Assembly (NCBI GenBank): GCA_963781025.1
Contig: CAWADU010000003.1
Span: 1,116,001 to 1,180,000, forward strand
Length of the DNA stretch: 64,000 bases
Direction of reading: 5' to 3'
Source of the DNA: Tardibacter sp963781025
GTDB taxonomy: Bacteria > Pseudomonadota > Alphaproteobacteria > Sphingomonadales > Sphingomonadaceae
In this document: in pieces, positions 8,966 through 17,860 of the stretch
Numbering within the stretch: the first letter of the stretch is position 1
Layout of the letters: every line of letters starts with the position of its first letter
Translations under genes and position numbers: made by a program
Notes under the pieces: generated by a model
Seen by the model: only the letters and a program-made list of their open reading frames with translations
What the model was told of the DNA's origin: nothing
Databases searched by the model: none

Positions 8966-9973
8966 ATGACAGTGACCGAACGCACGACAGTTTCGATACT
9001 GGTGCCGGCTTTCAACGAGGAAGCCAACATCCGGCGAGCTTATGACGCGATCGTGGATGTATTCCGCAATCTGCCGGATTACGACTATGAAATCATCGTC
9101 ACGGACAATCATTCGACGGACCGGACCTTCGACCTGCTGAGGGAAATAGCGGCTAAGGATCCCCGGGTCCGGGTCATCCGTTTCTCCCGTAATGTCGGCT
9201 ATCAGCGATCGCTGCTGATGGCATACAAGGCCGCGACCGGCGCCTGTTCGGTGCAGATCGACTGCGACCTGCAAGACCCGCCAGCGCTCATCCCGAAGAT
9301 GCTCGACCTCTGGCGGCAGGGTCACCAGGTCGTTTACGGCGTTCGTAAATCGTTACAGGAAAATAAGGTAACAAGCTGGACAAGAAGAGTTTTTTATAAA
9401 AGCATCGCTGCGATGAGCGAGGACGACCTGCCGCTGAACGCAGGTGAATTCCGGCTTGTAGATGCCTGCATCATCGCGGAACTCAGGCGCGTGGAGGACA
9501 CATCGCCCTATCTGCGCGGCCTGATCAGCTCCATGGGCTTTTCGCAGATCGGGTTCGAATATGACCGGCAGGCGCGCACCGCGGGCGAAAGCAAGTTTCC
9601 GTTCAAGGCGATGCTGGCGCTTGCGGTGGATGGTGTGCTCAACCACTCGCTCGTGCCGCTGAGAATCGCGTCCGGGGTCGGCCTCCTTGTCGGCACCCTC
9701 ACCTTCTTCCTCATATTCGTCTACCTTATCGGGCGGCTGATCTTTGGCCAGGAATGGCCCGCCGGTTTTGCCACCACGACCTTGCTGCTCCTTATGTCGA
9801 TCTCGATGAACGCGATCTTCATGGGCGTTCTCGGCGAATATCTGGGGCGGATATTCATGCAGTCCAAGCAGCGGCCGATGCCCATTGTTCAGGAAACGCT
9901 GAACATGCAGCCCAGACCCCCGCACCGGATCGTTTTCGATACGGACCGGAAAGACCTGTCCGCTGCGGGATAG
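8966..9973 (+). CDS. GT2 polyprenyl-phosphate glycosyltransferase with membrane anchor
   Basis: A 335-residue DPM1/GtrB/ArnC-like enzyme that links a nucleotide sugar to polyprenyl phosphate on the cytoplasmic side. The GT-A domain starts VSILVPAFNEE, has DNHSTDRT, and carries the metal-binding IDCDLQDPP. Two membrane helices follow (about residues 230–300: GLLVGTLTFFLIFVYLIG and TLLLLMSISMNAIFMG). Such proteins feed GT-C transferases, and one is encoded at the start of this locus. The ATG follows AAGGAC and is 4 bp after the preceding gene, so the CDP-sugar made upstream is the likely donor (inference). Confidence 0.85.
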   Translation: MTVTERTTVSILVPAFNEEANIRRAYDAIVDVFRNLPDYDYEIIVTDNHSTDRTFDLLREIAAKDPRVRVIRFSRNVGYQRSLLMAYKAATGACSVQIDCDLQDPPALIPKMLDLWRQGHQVVYGVRKSLQENKVTSWTRRVFYKSIAAMSEDDLPLNAGEFRLVDACIIAELRRVEDTSPYLRGLISSMGFSQIGFEYDRQARTAGESKFPFKAMLALAVDGVLNHSLVPLRIASGVGLLVGTLTFFLIFVYLIGRLIFGQEWPAGFATTTLLLLMSISMNAIFMGVLGEYLGRIFMQSKQRPMPIVQETLNMQPRPPHRIVFDTDRKDLSAAG

Positions 9974-10015
9974 AGGTGCAGAAGGGGTAGGACGGGTTCT
10001 CAATGGGATAATCCA

Positions 10016-10072
10016 ACCGAACCGTACCGAACGCTCTTCACTCGAAAAGGCCTGGGACGGCTCCGAGGAGCC
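10016..10072. promoter_or_regulatory. Direct repeat and hairpin upstream of the dehydrogenase gene
   Basis: The 134-bp gap 9974–10107 contains two direct copies of ACCGAAC at 10016–10022 and 10026–10032, 10 bp apart (one helical turn), as expected for a dimeric activator site. A short perfect hairpin follows (GGCTCC/GGAGCC, 10059–10072). No clear -35/-10 pair was found. Function is unproven. Confidence 0.25.
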
Positions 10073-10107
10073 CAACCGCGACCGGCCCATCATGCTAGGT
10101 TTCTGAT

Positions 10108-11385
10108 ATGGAACGCACATCCGCAGATCGCATCGCCGTGATTGGCCTTGGCTATGTCGGGCTGCCGCTGGCCGTAGCACTTGCCCGATCGTTCGATTGC
10201 GTCGGGATCGATATCGACCCGACCCGCATCGCCGAACTGAAGGATGGTCACGACCGCACCCGCGAAATAGACAGGGAGCGCCTCACATCCAGCCGCTTGC
10301 GGTTGAGCCAGCATATCGACGACAGCAGGGGAGCATCGGTCTACATCGTCACGGTTCCCACCCCGGTCGATGTCGCGAACCAGCCCGATCTTGGTCCCTT
10401 GATGGGCGCGACACGGGCGCTCGCGGGTGTTCTGGAAAAGGGCTCTGGCGCGATCGTCGTTTATGAAAGCACGGTTTATCCGGGTGTTACGGAAGATATC
10501 TGCAGGCCAGAGATAGAAAGATTGTCGGGCCTGAAGCGCGGCGTCGACTTCTTTCTCGGCTATTCTCCCGAACGGATAAATCCCGGCGACCGCGAACATA
10601 CGATCGATCGCATCACCAAGGTGGTGGCCGGCGAAAATGACGAGGTCACCGACCGGCTCGCCGCGATCTATGGCGCGGTGACGGCTGGCGGCACGTTTCG
10701 CGCGGCCTCGATCAAGGCTGCGGAAGCCGCCAAGGTCATCGAAAATGCCCAGCGCGACATCAACATCGCTTTCATGAACGAGATCGCCCAGATTTTCGGC
10801 AAGATCGGCCTTTCCATTCACGACGTGCTCGAAGCCGCCAACACCAAATGGAATTTTCTGGGATTTTCGCCGGGACTTGTCGGCGGCCACTGCATTGGGG
10901 TCGACCCCTATTATCTAAGCTACATGGCGCAGCAGCTTGGAATGCTGCCGCATGTCGTGCTCGCGGGCCGCTCGATCAACGACGGCATGGCGACCTACAT
11001 CGCCGATGAGGTCCATTCGCAGTTGGGGAAATCCGGCCGGATATTGGTGCTGGGCCTGACATTCAAGGAAGACGTGCCCGATCTGCGCAATTCCAAGGTG
11101 GTCAACGTCATCGAGCGGCTGCAATGGATCGGCCACGATGTCACCGTGCACGATCCGCTCGCCGATGCGGCCGAAGCGGCGCACGAATATGGCCTGACAT
11201 TGGACCCGGACGCGCTCGATCGCCGCTATGACGCGGTGATTGCAGCCGTCCCTCATGCAAGCTATCGGGCATGGGACGGACAGCGTATAGCTGAAATGCT
11301 GGAAAACGGCGGTTTAGTGGCCGACATCAAGGGGATGTGGCGCGGGATCGAACTGCGGGGCGACGTCCGCCGCTGGCAGCTATAA
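10108..11385 (+). CDS. UDP-N-acetylhexosamine 6-dehydrogenase (TviB/WbpA-like)
   Basis: A 425-residue nucleotide-sugar dehydrogenase that oxidises C6 of a UDP-hexose(amine) in two NAD-dependent steps to a uronic acid. It shows the N-terminal NAD motif GLGYVGLPLA, VPTPVD, YESTVYPG, a long central helix (KAAEAAKVIENAQRD), and the catalytic cysteine in GGHCIGVDPYYL, a form typical of the TviB/WbpO branch acting on UDP-GlcNAc or UDP-GalNAc. The C-terminal UDP-binding domain contains GLTFKEDVPDLRNSK. The next gene is a UDP-sugar 4-epimerase, so the two should make an epimerised uronic acid. Substrate choice is by family resemblance only. Confidence 0.88.
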   Translation: MERTSADRIAVIGLGYVGLPLAVALARSFDCVGIDIDPTRIAELKDGHDRTREIDRERLTSSRLRLSQHIDDSRGASVYIVTVPTPVDVANQPDLGPLMGATRALAGVLEKGSGAIVVYESTVYPGVTEDICRPEIERLSGLKRGVDFFLGYSPERINPGDREHTIDRITKVVAGENDEVTDRLAAIYGAVTAGGTFRAASIKAAEAAKVIENAQRDINIAFMNEIAQIFGKIGLSIHDVLEAANTKWNFLGFSPGLVGGHCIGVDPYYLSYMAQQLGMLPHVVLAGRSINDGMATYIADEVHSQLGKSGRILVLGLTFKEDVPDLRNSKVVNVIERLQWIGHDVTVHDPLADAAEAAHEYGLTLDPDALDRRYDAVIAAVPHASYRAWDGQRIAEMLENGGLVADIKGMWRGIELRGDVRRWQL

Positions 11386-11408
11386 TCGAGCGGCGAAGGT
11401 TCTGATTT

Positions 11409-12413
11409 ATGACTGTGCTTGTTACCGGAGCAGCCGGATTCATTGGTTTCCATGCATCACAGAAGCTGCTCGAACGCGGCGAGCAGGTGATCGGCATCGA
11501 CAACCTCAACGATTATTACCCGGTATCGCTGAAGCGGGACCGCATCGCGGAAATCGAACGACGTCATCACAACGCCTTCCGCTTCATCCAGGTTGATTTC
11601 GCCGACAATGCCGCGCTCAACGAAGCGCTTGCGGGGCTGCCGATAGACCGCGTCCTCCACCTGGGCGCGCAGGCAGGGGTGCGCTATTCGATCCAGAACC
11701 CCCACGCCTATGTCCAGTCGAACCTTGTCGGGCATCTGAACATGCTCGAATATGCGCGCCACTCCGACCGGTGCGAACATATGGTCTATGCGTCGTCGTC
11801 ATCGGTCTATGGCTCCAACAAACAGATGCCCTTTTCGGTCGATGACCGGGTCGACCATCCGATCTCGCTCTATGCCGCGACAAAAAAGGCGGACGAGCTG
11901 ATCAGCGAAACCTATTCGCACCTCTATCGCATGCCACTCACGGGTCTGCGCTTCTTCACCGTCTATGGTCCATGGGGACGCCCTGATATGGCGATGTGGC
12001 TGTTCACGGACGCGATCCTGAAGGGCCAGCCGATCAAGGTGTTCAACAACGGCGATATGCGCCGTGATTTCACCTATATCGACGACATTGTCGCTGGCGT
12101 CATCGCGTGCCTGGACAATCCGCCGCCCGACGACGGCGCGATCAAGGCGGGCGGCTCGGTCTCTCCCCACCGCGTCTACAACATCGGCAACAATCGCCCC
12201 GAAGAACTGATGCACATGATCGACCTGCTTGAACAGGCGGTCGGCAGAAAGGCCGTGCGCGATTTCCAGCCGCTCCAGCCTGGCGATGTCAAGGAAACCT
12301 ATGCCGACATCGATGCGATCAGCCGCGATCTGGGCTTCAAGCCCCAGACAGGGATAGAGGTGGGTGTTCCGCGCTTCGTCGAATGGTTCAAGACCTACCA
12401 TAACCTGGATTGA
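11409..12413 (+). CDS. UDP-glucuronate 4-epimerase-like protein
   Basis: A 334-residue extended-SDR epimerase. It has GAAGFIGFH (NAD), GIDNLNDYY, GAQAGVRYSIQNP, YASSSSVYG and SLYAATKKADE with the catalytic Tyr-x3-Lys; this combination is characteristic of bacterial UDP-glucuronate 4-epimerases (LspL/WbnF type). It starts 23 bp after the nucleotide-sugar dehydrogenase gene, so the two probably act in sequence to make a galacturonic-type residue for the surface polysaccharide. Acting on an N-acetylated uronic acid is an alternative. Confidence 0.85.
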   Translation: MTVLVTGAAGFIGFHASQKLLERGEQVIGIDNLNDYYPVSLKRDRIAEIERRHHNAFRFIQVDFADNAALNEALAGLPIDRVLHLGAQAGVRYSIQNPHAYVQSNLVGHLNMLEYARHSDRCEHMVYASSSSVYGSNKQMPFSVDDRVDHPISLYAATKKADELISETYSHLYRMPLTGLRFFTVYGPWGRPDMAMWLFTDAILKGQPIKVFNNGDMRRDFTYIDDIVAGVIACLDNPPPDDGAIKAGGSVSPHRVYNIGNNRPEELMHMIDLLEQAVGRKAVRDFQPLQPGDVKETYADIDAISRDLGFKPQTGIEVGVPRFVEWFKTYHNLD

Positions 12414-12451
12414 AGCTCGATTAGCTGTCCCATCCGGGTTAGACAGCAGAA

Positions 12452-13348
12452 ATGGACAAGCCCCTGTTGGCCGCGATCGAAGGCGGCGGCACCAAATTCC
12501 TGTGTGCCGTCGGGCGGCCCGGCATCTCCATTGCGTCGATGGAAATCCCGACGCGGGACCCGCACTCGACCATGGCGAACATCCGTGCGTTCTTTGAGCG
12601 GATGGCCGGAACGCACGGCAAGGTCGCGGCAGCGGGTATCGCCAGTTTCGGCCCGCTCGACCTCGACCCGTCGTCGCCCGATTACGGCAGGGTCCGCGAC
12701 ACGCCAAAGCCGGGCTGGGCAGGTTTTGATCTGCTAGGGGCGATGCGGGACATATTCGCGTGTCCCGTCGCGCTTGAAACCGACGTCAATGCCGCGGCAC
12801 TTGCCGAAGCCAGGATCGGCGCTGCCCGGAATTGCGACCCGATCGCCTATGTCACGGTGGGGACGGGCATCGGTGTCGGCATCGTCGCCGGCGGCAAGCC
12901 GGTGCACGGGCTCGGCCATCCCGAAGGCGGCCATATATGGCCAAGAAAGCACCCCCTTCATCGGTCGTTTGCCGGAATTTGCCCCTATCATGGCGATTGC
13001 CTGGAAGGGCTGGCGAGCGGTCCTGCCCTTGCCGCTGCCTGGGGGAAAGCCGCCAATGACTTGCCGCCCGACCATCCGGCATGGCCGGTAGAGGCGGATT
13101 ACCTCGGCCAATTGTGCGCGACGCTGGCGCTGCTGCTTGCGCCTCAGCGGATCGTGCTCGGCGGCGGCGTGATGGACCGGAAGGACCTGTACCAGCCCAT
13201 TCGCGCACGAGCGATGCACTGGTTGAAGGGCTATGTACCGAAACTGCATGACGATCCGGCCGCTATCGACAGCCTGATCGTCGAACCCGGTTGCGACCAG
13301 CCATCCGGCCTTGCAGGCGCCTATCTTCTTGCCGAAGAGCGGGCCTAG
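12452..13348 (+). CDS. ROK-family fructokinase
   Basis: A sugar kinase of 298 residues, expected to phosphorylate fructose (or mannose) at C6. It begins LAAIEGGGTKF (phosphate-binding loop), has the catalytic region LETDVNAAALAE, YVTVGTGIGVGIV, and the ROK zinc site in GGHIW plus CPYHGDCLEGLASGPA. The DCLEGLASGP form is typical of fructokinases rather than glucokinases or NagC-type repressors. It lies 38 bp behind the epimerase and meets the GH130 gene tail to tail with a 4-bp overlap. It may supply fructose-6-phosphate to nucleotide-sugar synthesis (inference). Confidence 0.85.
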   Translation: MDKPLLAAIEGGGTKFLCAVGRPGISIASMEIPTRDPHSTMANIRAFFERMAGTHGKVAAAGIASFGPLDLDPSSPDYGRVRDTPKPGWAGFDLLGAMRDIFACPVALETDVNAAALAEARIGAARNCDPIAYVTVGTGIGVGIVAGGKPVHGLGHPEGGHIWPRKHPLHRSFAGICPYHGDCLEGLASGPALAAAWGKAANDLPPDHPAWPVEADYLGQLCATLALLLAPQRIVLGGGVMDRKDLYQPIRARAMHWLKGYVPKLHDDPAAIDSLIVEPGCDQPSGLAGAYLLAEERA

Positions 13349-14478
13349 AACCTGAACGCCGACTTCGGCACGTGGGTGATCCGGCAGGCCAGATCGGCCT
13401 CGCCCGAGGCAATGATATAATGGTCGCCGCCATCGACGATGCCGGTCGTAAATACCACATCGTCCAGATACATCCGGTCCCGGATGGGCGCGGTCAGCGC
13501 GGGATTGGCGATCATCAACGGCACGACGTCGGCCTGATGAACGATCACGCTGGGGTCGTCGCGGTCGAGCAGCGCCCAATAGGTGCGATAGATGCCGACG
13601 ACCCCCCTGGGTTCGACCCCGTGATAGAGCGTCAGCCAGCCGTCATCGGTCAAAATGGGAGGGGTTCCGCCGCCGATCCGCTCTATCGCCATGAAGCCGG
13701 CGCGCGGCCTGATCCCCGGCTGTTCGAGCGGCCGCCAATGCCGCCCATCGGGCGAACGGGCGAGATTGATCGATGGACCGGGCAGGCAGATGCTATCGGG
13801 CGGATAGGCGAAGAACACATTACCCTGAGGCCGGGTCAGCGCCATGAACTGCCCCGCGACCAGCCCCTCGAAATACAGCATGTCCTTGTTCTGATGATCG
13901 AGGACAACGCCGTCGAGCCGCCAATCCAAGGCGTTGTCGGATATATATAATGCCGTGCACAGCCTCTCGGCGCTGACCGAGCATGTCGTCATGTACCAGC
14001 GGTCGCCAATGCGCGAGATGCGCGGATCTTCTACGCCATAAACCTGGTAGGACCGCGCCGGTTCGACAGCGCGATCATAGTGAACGGCCAACACGTCCAG
14101 CCCATCCGGCGACAGTTCGACCGGCAACAACCACGAAATGGAGGTCAATGCCATCGCGGCCCCGCCCTGCGACGGCAGGATGAAACTGCGCGGGTCCGCC
14201 GTCAGCGCCTTTTCGACCGGCCATGCATCCAGCACATAGCGACCATCCTGCCGCCAGCGGATGGCATGGATATGGCCGTTCGCTACCGGCTCTCGCAGCG
14301 CCTCGGCAATTCGCACCATCAGCAGCAGGTTGCCGTTGGGGAGCCGGGTCAGGCCCGGATTAAACGCGCCCAGAACAAAGGTTTCGGGCTCAAACGCTCC
14401 GCGCAGCGGTGAGCGGGACAAATCGACATCGCCAGGCCCAAAGATCAACCGGTCGATCGGGAAATCCGTCATTCGCAT
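13345..14478 (-). CDS. Glycoside hydrolase family 130 protein
   Basis: A 377-residue five-bladed beta-propeller enzyme of family GH130, whose members are phosphorylases or hydrolases of beta-mannosides. Visible family signatures are GAFNPGLTRLPNGN near residue 40, the catalytic aspartate region YGVEDPRIS (Asp151), and GGGTPPILT near residue 265. Whether it uses phosphate or water cannot be read directly; the phosphate-binding basic residues were not identified with certainty. The gene is convergent with the fructokinase gene (4-bp overlap), so it is probably expressed separately. A link to a mannose-containing polysaccharide is inference. Confidence 0.8.
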   Translation of the reverse strand: MRMTDFPIDRLIFGPGDVDLSRSPLRGAFEPETFVLGAFNPGLTRLPNGNLLLMVRIAEALREPVANGHIHAIRWRQDGRYVLDAWPVEKALTADPRSFILPSQGGAAMALTSISWLLPVELSPDGLDVLAVHYDRAVEPARSYQVYGVEDPRISRIGDRWYMTTCSVSAERLCTALYISDNALDWRLDGVVLDHQNKDMLYFEGLVAGQFMALTRPQGNVFFAYPPDSICLPGPSINLARSPDGRHWRPLEQPGIRPRAGFMAIERIGGGTPPILTDDGWLTLYHGVEPRGVVGIYRTYWALLDRDDPSVIVHQADVVPLMIANPALTAPIRDRMYLDDVVFTTGIVDGGDHYIIASGEADLACRITHVPKSAFRF

Positions 14479-14534
14479 GTTCCTCGTTCACCGGGGACGT
14501 CGACATAAAACAGCCGAAGGGGCACAATGCTCCA

Positions 14535-14720
14535 ATGACGGAAATCATCAACTTGAGGATGGCGCGCAAGGCCCGAGCGCGAGAGGAAGCGCTAGAGCAA
14601 GCCGATATCAATCGCGCATCTCACGGGCGCTCCAAAACCGAAAAGCTGCGGCAGAGGGCCGAACGGGAGCGCCTTGATCGTGCCGTCGATCAATCGAAGC
14701 GCGAAAACCCGACCGGCTGA
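14535..14720 (+). CDS. DUF4169 family small protein
   Basis: A 61-residue, highly charged, probably helical protein beginning MTEIINLRMARKARARE, the conserved start of the DUF4169 family found widely in alphaproteobacteria. It has many Arg/Lys/Glu residues and no signal peptide or membrane segment; function is unknown. The ATG at 14535 is chosen because homology-like sequence starts there; longer in-frame versions run into the divergent GH130 start region. It ends 35 bp before the convergent GGDEF-EAL gene. Confidence 0.7.
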   Translation: MTEIINLRMARKARAREEALEQADINRASHGRSKTEKLRQRAERERLDRAVDQSKRENPTG

Positions 14721-14755
14721 ACCCCACTGCGTTTGGCCGTCCGGCATGCCCGGCT

Positions 14756-16969
14756 TCAGGCCGCGGCAACGTCCCGATTGCGCTTGGGACGCTGCGTCCA
14801 ATGCTGATCGGTCTGCCAGTTTGTCAGCAAATCGGGAACGCTCTCGGAGGGGATGGGGCGGCAATACAGGAAGCCCTGGGCATATTCGCACCCTTGAGCA
14901 TGTAGCGCTGCCGCCTGTTCGGGCGTTTCGACGCCCTCGGCTACCACCTTCATCCCAAGATTTTTGCCAAGGCTGACGATGGCGGCCACGATTGCGGCAT
15001 CGTCGGACAAATAAGCGACCTCGCTGACAAAGGAGCGGTCGATTTTCAGCGTATCCACCGGGAACTGCCGCAGATGCGACAGAGAGGCAAAGCCGGTCCC
15101 GAAGTCGTCGAGCGCGATATTAATGCCATAATCGTGCAGCTCGCGAATGGTGCGTTTGGCATATTCCGCACCGCGGCCCAGGAACACGCCCTCGGTAACC
15201 TCAAGCTGAAGTTCGTGCGGAGGAATGCCCGTCAACTCCAACCGGTCGATCACGCGTTTCGCCAGGATATTGCGCCGAAATTCGGCAGGCGCGGCGTTGA
15301 TGGCGATGTGGCCGTATTGCAGCCCCATGCCACGCCACAACATCATGTCGCGCAGGATGCGGTCGAACATGGCTTCGCCCATCGCCTCGGCGATATCGAG
15401 TTCGTCGAATGCGGCGCTGATGGTGGCGGGCGTGAAAATCCGCCCACGCCGGTCACGCCAGCGAAGCAGCGCCTCGAAGCCGATGATCTTCCCGGTAATC
15501 ATCGATACCTTGGGCTGGTAATAGGGGAAGATCGTGTTTTCCTCGACGGCGGCCCGCGCCCTGTTCAACATCGCAACCCGGTGCCGCATTTCGTCGTGCA
15601 TTGACAATTCGAACACCATCAGGCGGCCTCGGCCAGCCGATTTGGCGGAATAAAGCGCCAGATCCGCGTGTTTCATCAGTTCGGATGACCTCTGGCCGTG
15701 ATCCGGATAGAGCGTCGCACCGATGCTGGTCCGGCACTCCACATTGTGGCCGGCAAAGCGGAAGGGTTCCTTCAGCACCTCGAATATCCTGTCGCAGTGG
15801 CGCGTTATGTCCTGCGGCGAAGTTATGTCGGGAATCAGGACGGCGAATTCATCACCGCCGATGCGGGCAATCGTCGCCAAATCGGGCAGCGAAAGCAGCA
15901 GCTTCTGCGCAAAATGCCGCAACAACGCATCGCCTGCGTCGTGCCCCAGCAGATCGTTAACTTCCTTGAACTGGTCGACATCGAGAATGAGCAGGCCCAC
16001 CCGGCTGAGCCTTTGCAGCGCCTGATCGATCGCCGTTTCCAACCGCCGGTTGAACAGCATGCGATTGGGCAGACCGGTCAGAGCATCATGTTCGGCGGTC
16101 CAGCGGATCTTCTGTTCGACCAGCACATGTTCATGAATGTCTTCGGTATATCCGTACCAACGGACGATATGGCCGCGCGCATCGCGGCGGGGAAAGCCCC
16201 TGGCGCGCATCCAGCGATAGCCGATACCGACAAGGCGAATCCGGCACCTCACATCGAATGGCGTGCCATTGCTGACCAATTCGGCGATCGATGAGCTGAC
16301 CATCATCACATCATCGGGGTGACAGACGCTCATCCAGCCCTGGTCGCCCGCCGTTTCAGCCGTCAGGCCGGTGGCATTCAGCCAACGGTCGGTAAATTCC
16401 AGCACCTTCCCGTTCGGGTCTGCGATCCACGGCAGTTCAGGATTCATCTCGACCGTGAATCGAAGATGTTCTTCCTGCTGCCTGAGCGTTTCCAGTTCGC
16501 GCTGATCAGCCGTGACGTCGAACATCGGGGCGATCCAGCAACCCCCGGCGCAGTGCGATACAGATATCTTTGCGCTGCACTTTATCCAGCGCAGCTTGCC
16601 GTCGTCACCGGTGAGCCGAAATGTTGCCGGTGCGATGGCGGTCGCGCCATTCCGCGCCTGTTTGAAAGCGTCCAGCAGCCAGCGTTTGCCCGCGTGGTCG
16701 AGCCGCCGGAAGACACCCCGCCAGGAATCAGATCCGCCGAGCTGGAACAACGTACGCGCCGTGGCATCGAACCCGAGATAATCCGCGTGGGAACGGGCAT
16801 GGGCAATACCCATGAGCGAAGCGGCCACCGCTTCACCCAGCATTTGTGCATCCTCGACAAAGTTTTCTTGTTCAGAGGCGGCCGGAAGATTGCGACCCGT
16901 GGAAATCTGCAGCCTCCTGTGGCGCTGGGCGCCGGCGGGATGGCCGTGCCTCTCTTCTGCATAGCCCAT
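14756..16969 (-). CDS. PAS-GGDEF-EAL cyclic-di-GMP turnover protein
   Basis: A 737-residue cytoplasmic signalling protein. Two PAS-like regions fill about residues 50–290 (with WIADPNGKVLEFTDRW and a PAC tail RWYGYTEDIHEH), followed by GGDEF (RIGGDEFAVLIPD, intact active site) and EAL (FEALLRW, LEVTEG, DDFGTGFAS, TLKIDRSF, VAEGVET, YAQGFLY). All residues needed for phosphodiesterase activity are visible, so both activities are possible. There is no membrane segment. It is transcribed away from the quorum-sensing genes; the 123-bp divergent gap holds a CCTAAC/GTTAGG hairpin at 16975–16991, just before this gene. It could couple c-di-GMP to polysaccharide output (inference). Confidence 0.9.
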   Translation of the reverse strand: MGYAEERHGHPAGAQRHRRLQISTGRNLPAASEQENFVEDAQMLGEAVAASLMGIAHARSHADYLGFDATARTLFQLGGSDSWRGVFRRLDHAGKRWLLDAFKQARNGATAIAPATFRLTGDDGKLRWIKCSAKISVSHCAGGCWIAPMFDVTADQRELETLRQQEEHLRFTVEMNPELPWIADPNGKVLEFTDRWLNATGLTAETAGDQGWMSVCHPDDVMMVSSSIAELVSNGTPFDVRCRIRLVGIGYRWMRARGFPRRDARGHIVRWYGYTEDIHEHVLVEQKIRWTAEHDALTGLPNRMLFNRRLETAIDQALQRLSRVGLLILDVDQFKEVNDLLGHDAGDALLRHFAQKLLLSLPDLATIARIGGDEFAVLIPDITSPQDITRHCDRIFEVLKEPFRFAGHNVECRTSIGATLYPDHGQRSSELMKHADLALYSAKSAGRGRLMVFELSMHDEMRHRVAMLNRARAAVEENTIFPYYQPKVSMITGKIIGFEALLRWRDRRGRIFTPATISAAFDELDIAEAMGEAMFDRILRDMMLWRGMGLQYGHIAINAAPAEFRRNILAKRVIDRLELTGIPPHELQLEVTEGVFLGRGAEYAKRTIRELHDYGINIALDDFGTGFASLSHLRQFPVDTLKIDRSFVSEVAYLSDDAAIVAAIVSLGKNLGMKVVAEGVETPEQAAALHAQGCEYAQGFLYCRPIPSESVPDLLTNWQTDQHWTQRPKRNRDVAAA

Positions 16970-17092
16970 CGATCCCTAACAGAGCGTTAGGAGCCCGTCC
17001 GATGACCGGCCACCCGAAGAGATCGGTGACCAATTCTTAAACCCTTCTCATTAATCAGCGTTGTTGATATCGGAAGTGCGCTGGAGGGGCCC

Positions 17093-17791
17093 GTGCTCGC
17101 TAGAAGATTGTCAAAGCCAGCCGTCGGAAAAAGCGCCGCACTAAGCACGCCCCGCTTTCAGGAACTGGTGCAGAAAACCAGTGACCTAGCGCGCGCCACG
17201 GAACTCTTTGACCAGGCCATATCGTCAGCGGGCGCGGTCAATCACTTGTGCAGCCGGCTTGTGCTGGAATGTCATGCGGTGCCCCTGTTTGGCGAGGCAA
17301 ATCATCATTGCGTCCGAATTACCACAGCCGCGCAATCCGATATGTGGGATATCGAAAGTCCGTTGATGATGCCGCCCCGTGGGAAATTCACCGAGGCCTT
17401 GCTGATGATTCCGGTGCCGCTTTTACTTGGCGATCCGCTGATCGTGTCGATCGGCTTTGACGAGCCTCAGGCGGCAGTCGATCGCTCGATCCGTGCGCGG
17501 CTGCACGGCCTCTCCGTCATATATGCACATCGTGCGCTGACCCTTTGGGAGATCGAAGAAGATATCGAAACCAGCGCACCGCTGACCCTGAAGGAAAGAA
17601 TCGTCTTTGCCCTGCTGCTTTCGGGATACCCCCAGTGGGACATCGCGCAGCGGATGGAATGTTCATTGGATGGCGTGTCCGCGCACATCGAAAACGCCAC
17701 AGTCAAAATGCGCGCGGCCGATACGGCAACTGCAGTGGCCATGGCCGCACGGCGCGGCTGGCTCCATTTGCCCACGGCACTTGAAAATTAA
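17093..17791 (+). CDS. Divergent LuxR-family regulator
   Basis: A 232-residue protein with a LuxR-type helix-turn-helix at the C-terminus (LTLKERIVFALLLSGYPQWD, then MECSLDGVSAHIENATVKM and a closing MAARRGWL). The helix-turn-helix deviates from the consensus: the usual TVK at the recognition helix reads DGVSAH. The N-terminal ~150 residues have the size of an autoinducer-binding domain, but I cannot find the conserved Trp-x3-Tyr and Asp…Trp ligand set. The GTG start at 17093 follows a strong GGAGGGG. It lies 69 bp before an AHL synthase on the same strand, so it is the presumptive cognate regulator; AHL binding is uncertain. Confidence 0.7.
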   Translation: MLARRLSKPAVGKSAALSTPRFQELVQKTSDLARATELFDQAISSAGAVNHLCSRLVLECHAVPLFGEANHHCVRITTAAQSDMWDIESPLMMPPRGKFTEALLMIPVPLLLGDPLIVSIGFDEPQAAVDRSIRARLHGLSVIYAHRALTLWEIEEDIETSAPLTLKERIVFALLLSGYPQWDIAQRMECSLDGVSAHIENATVKMRAADTATAVAMAARRGWLHLPTALEN

Positions 17792-17860
17792 CAAAAGGTA
17801 TAGATAGTTAGTGTCATTTTGGTGTATTGTCCCCCCGATTGCGTAACAGGGGGGCTGGTG

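Noticed and set aside
13291..13950. Long open frame antisense to the GH130 gene
   Set aside because: It is a shadow of the GH130 gene in GC-rich DNA; its translation lacks any domain pattern.
17791..17860. lux-box before the AHL synthase
   Set aside because: I searched the 69-bp gap for a 20-bp palindrome and found none; autoregulation cannot be claimed.
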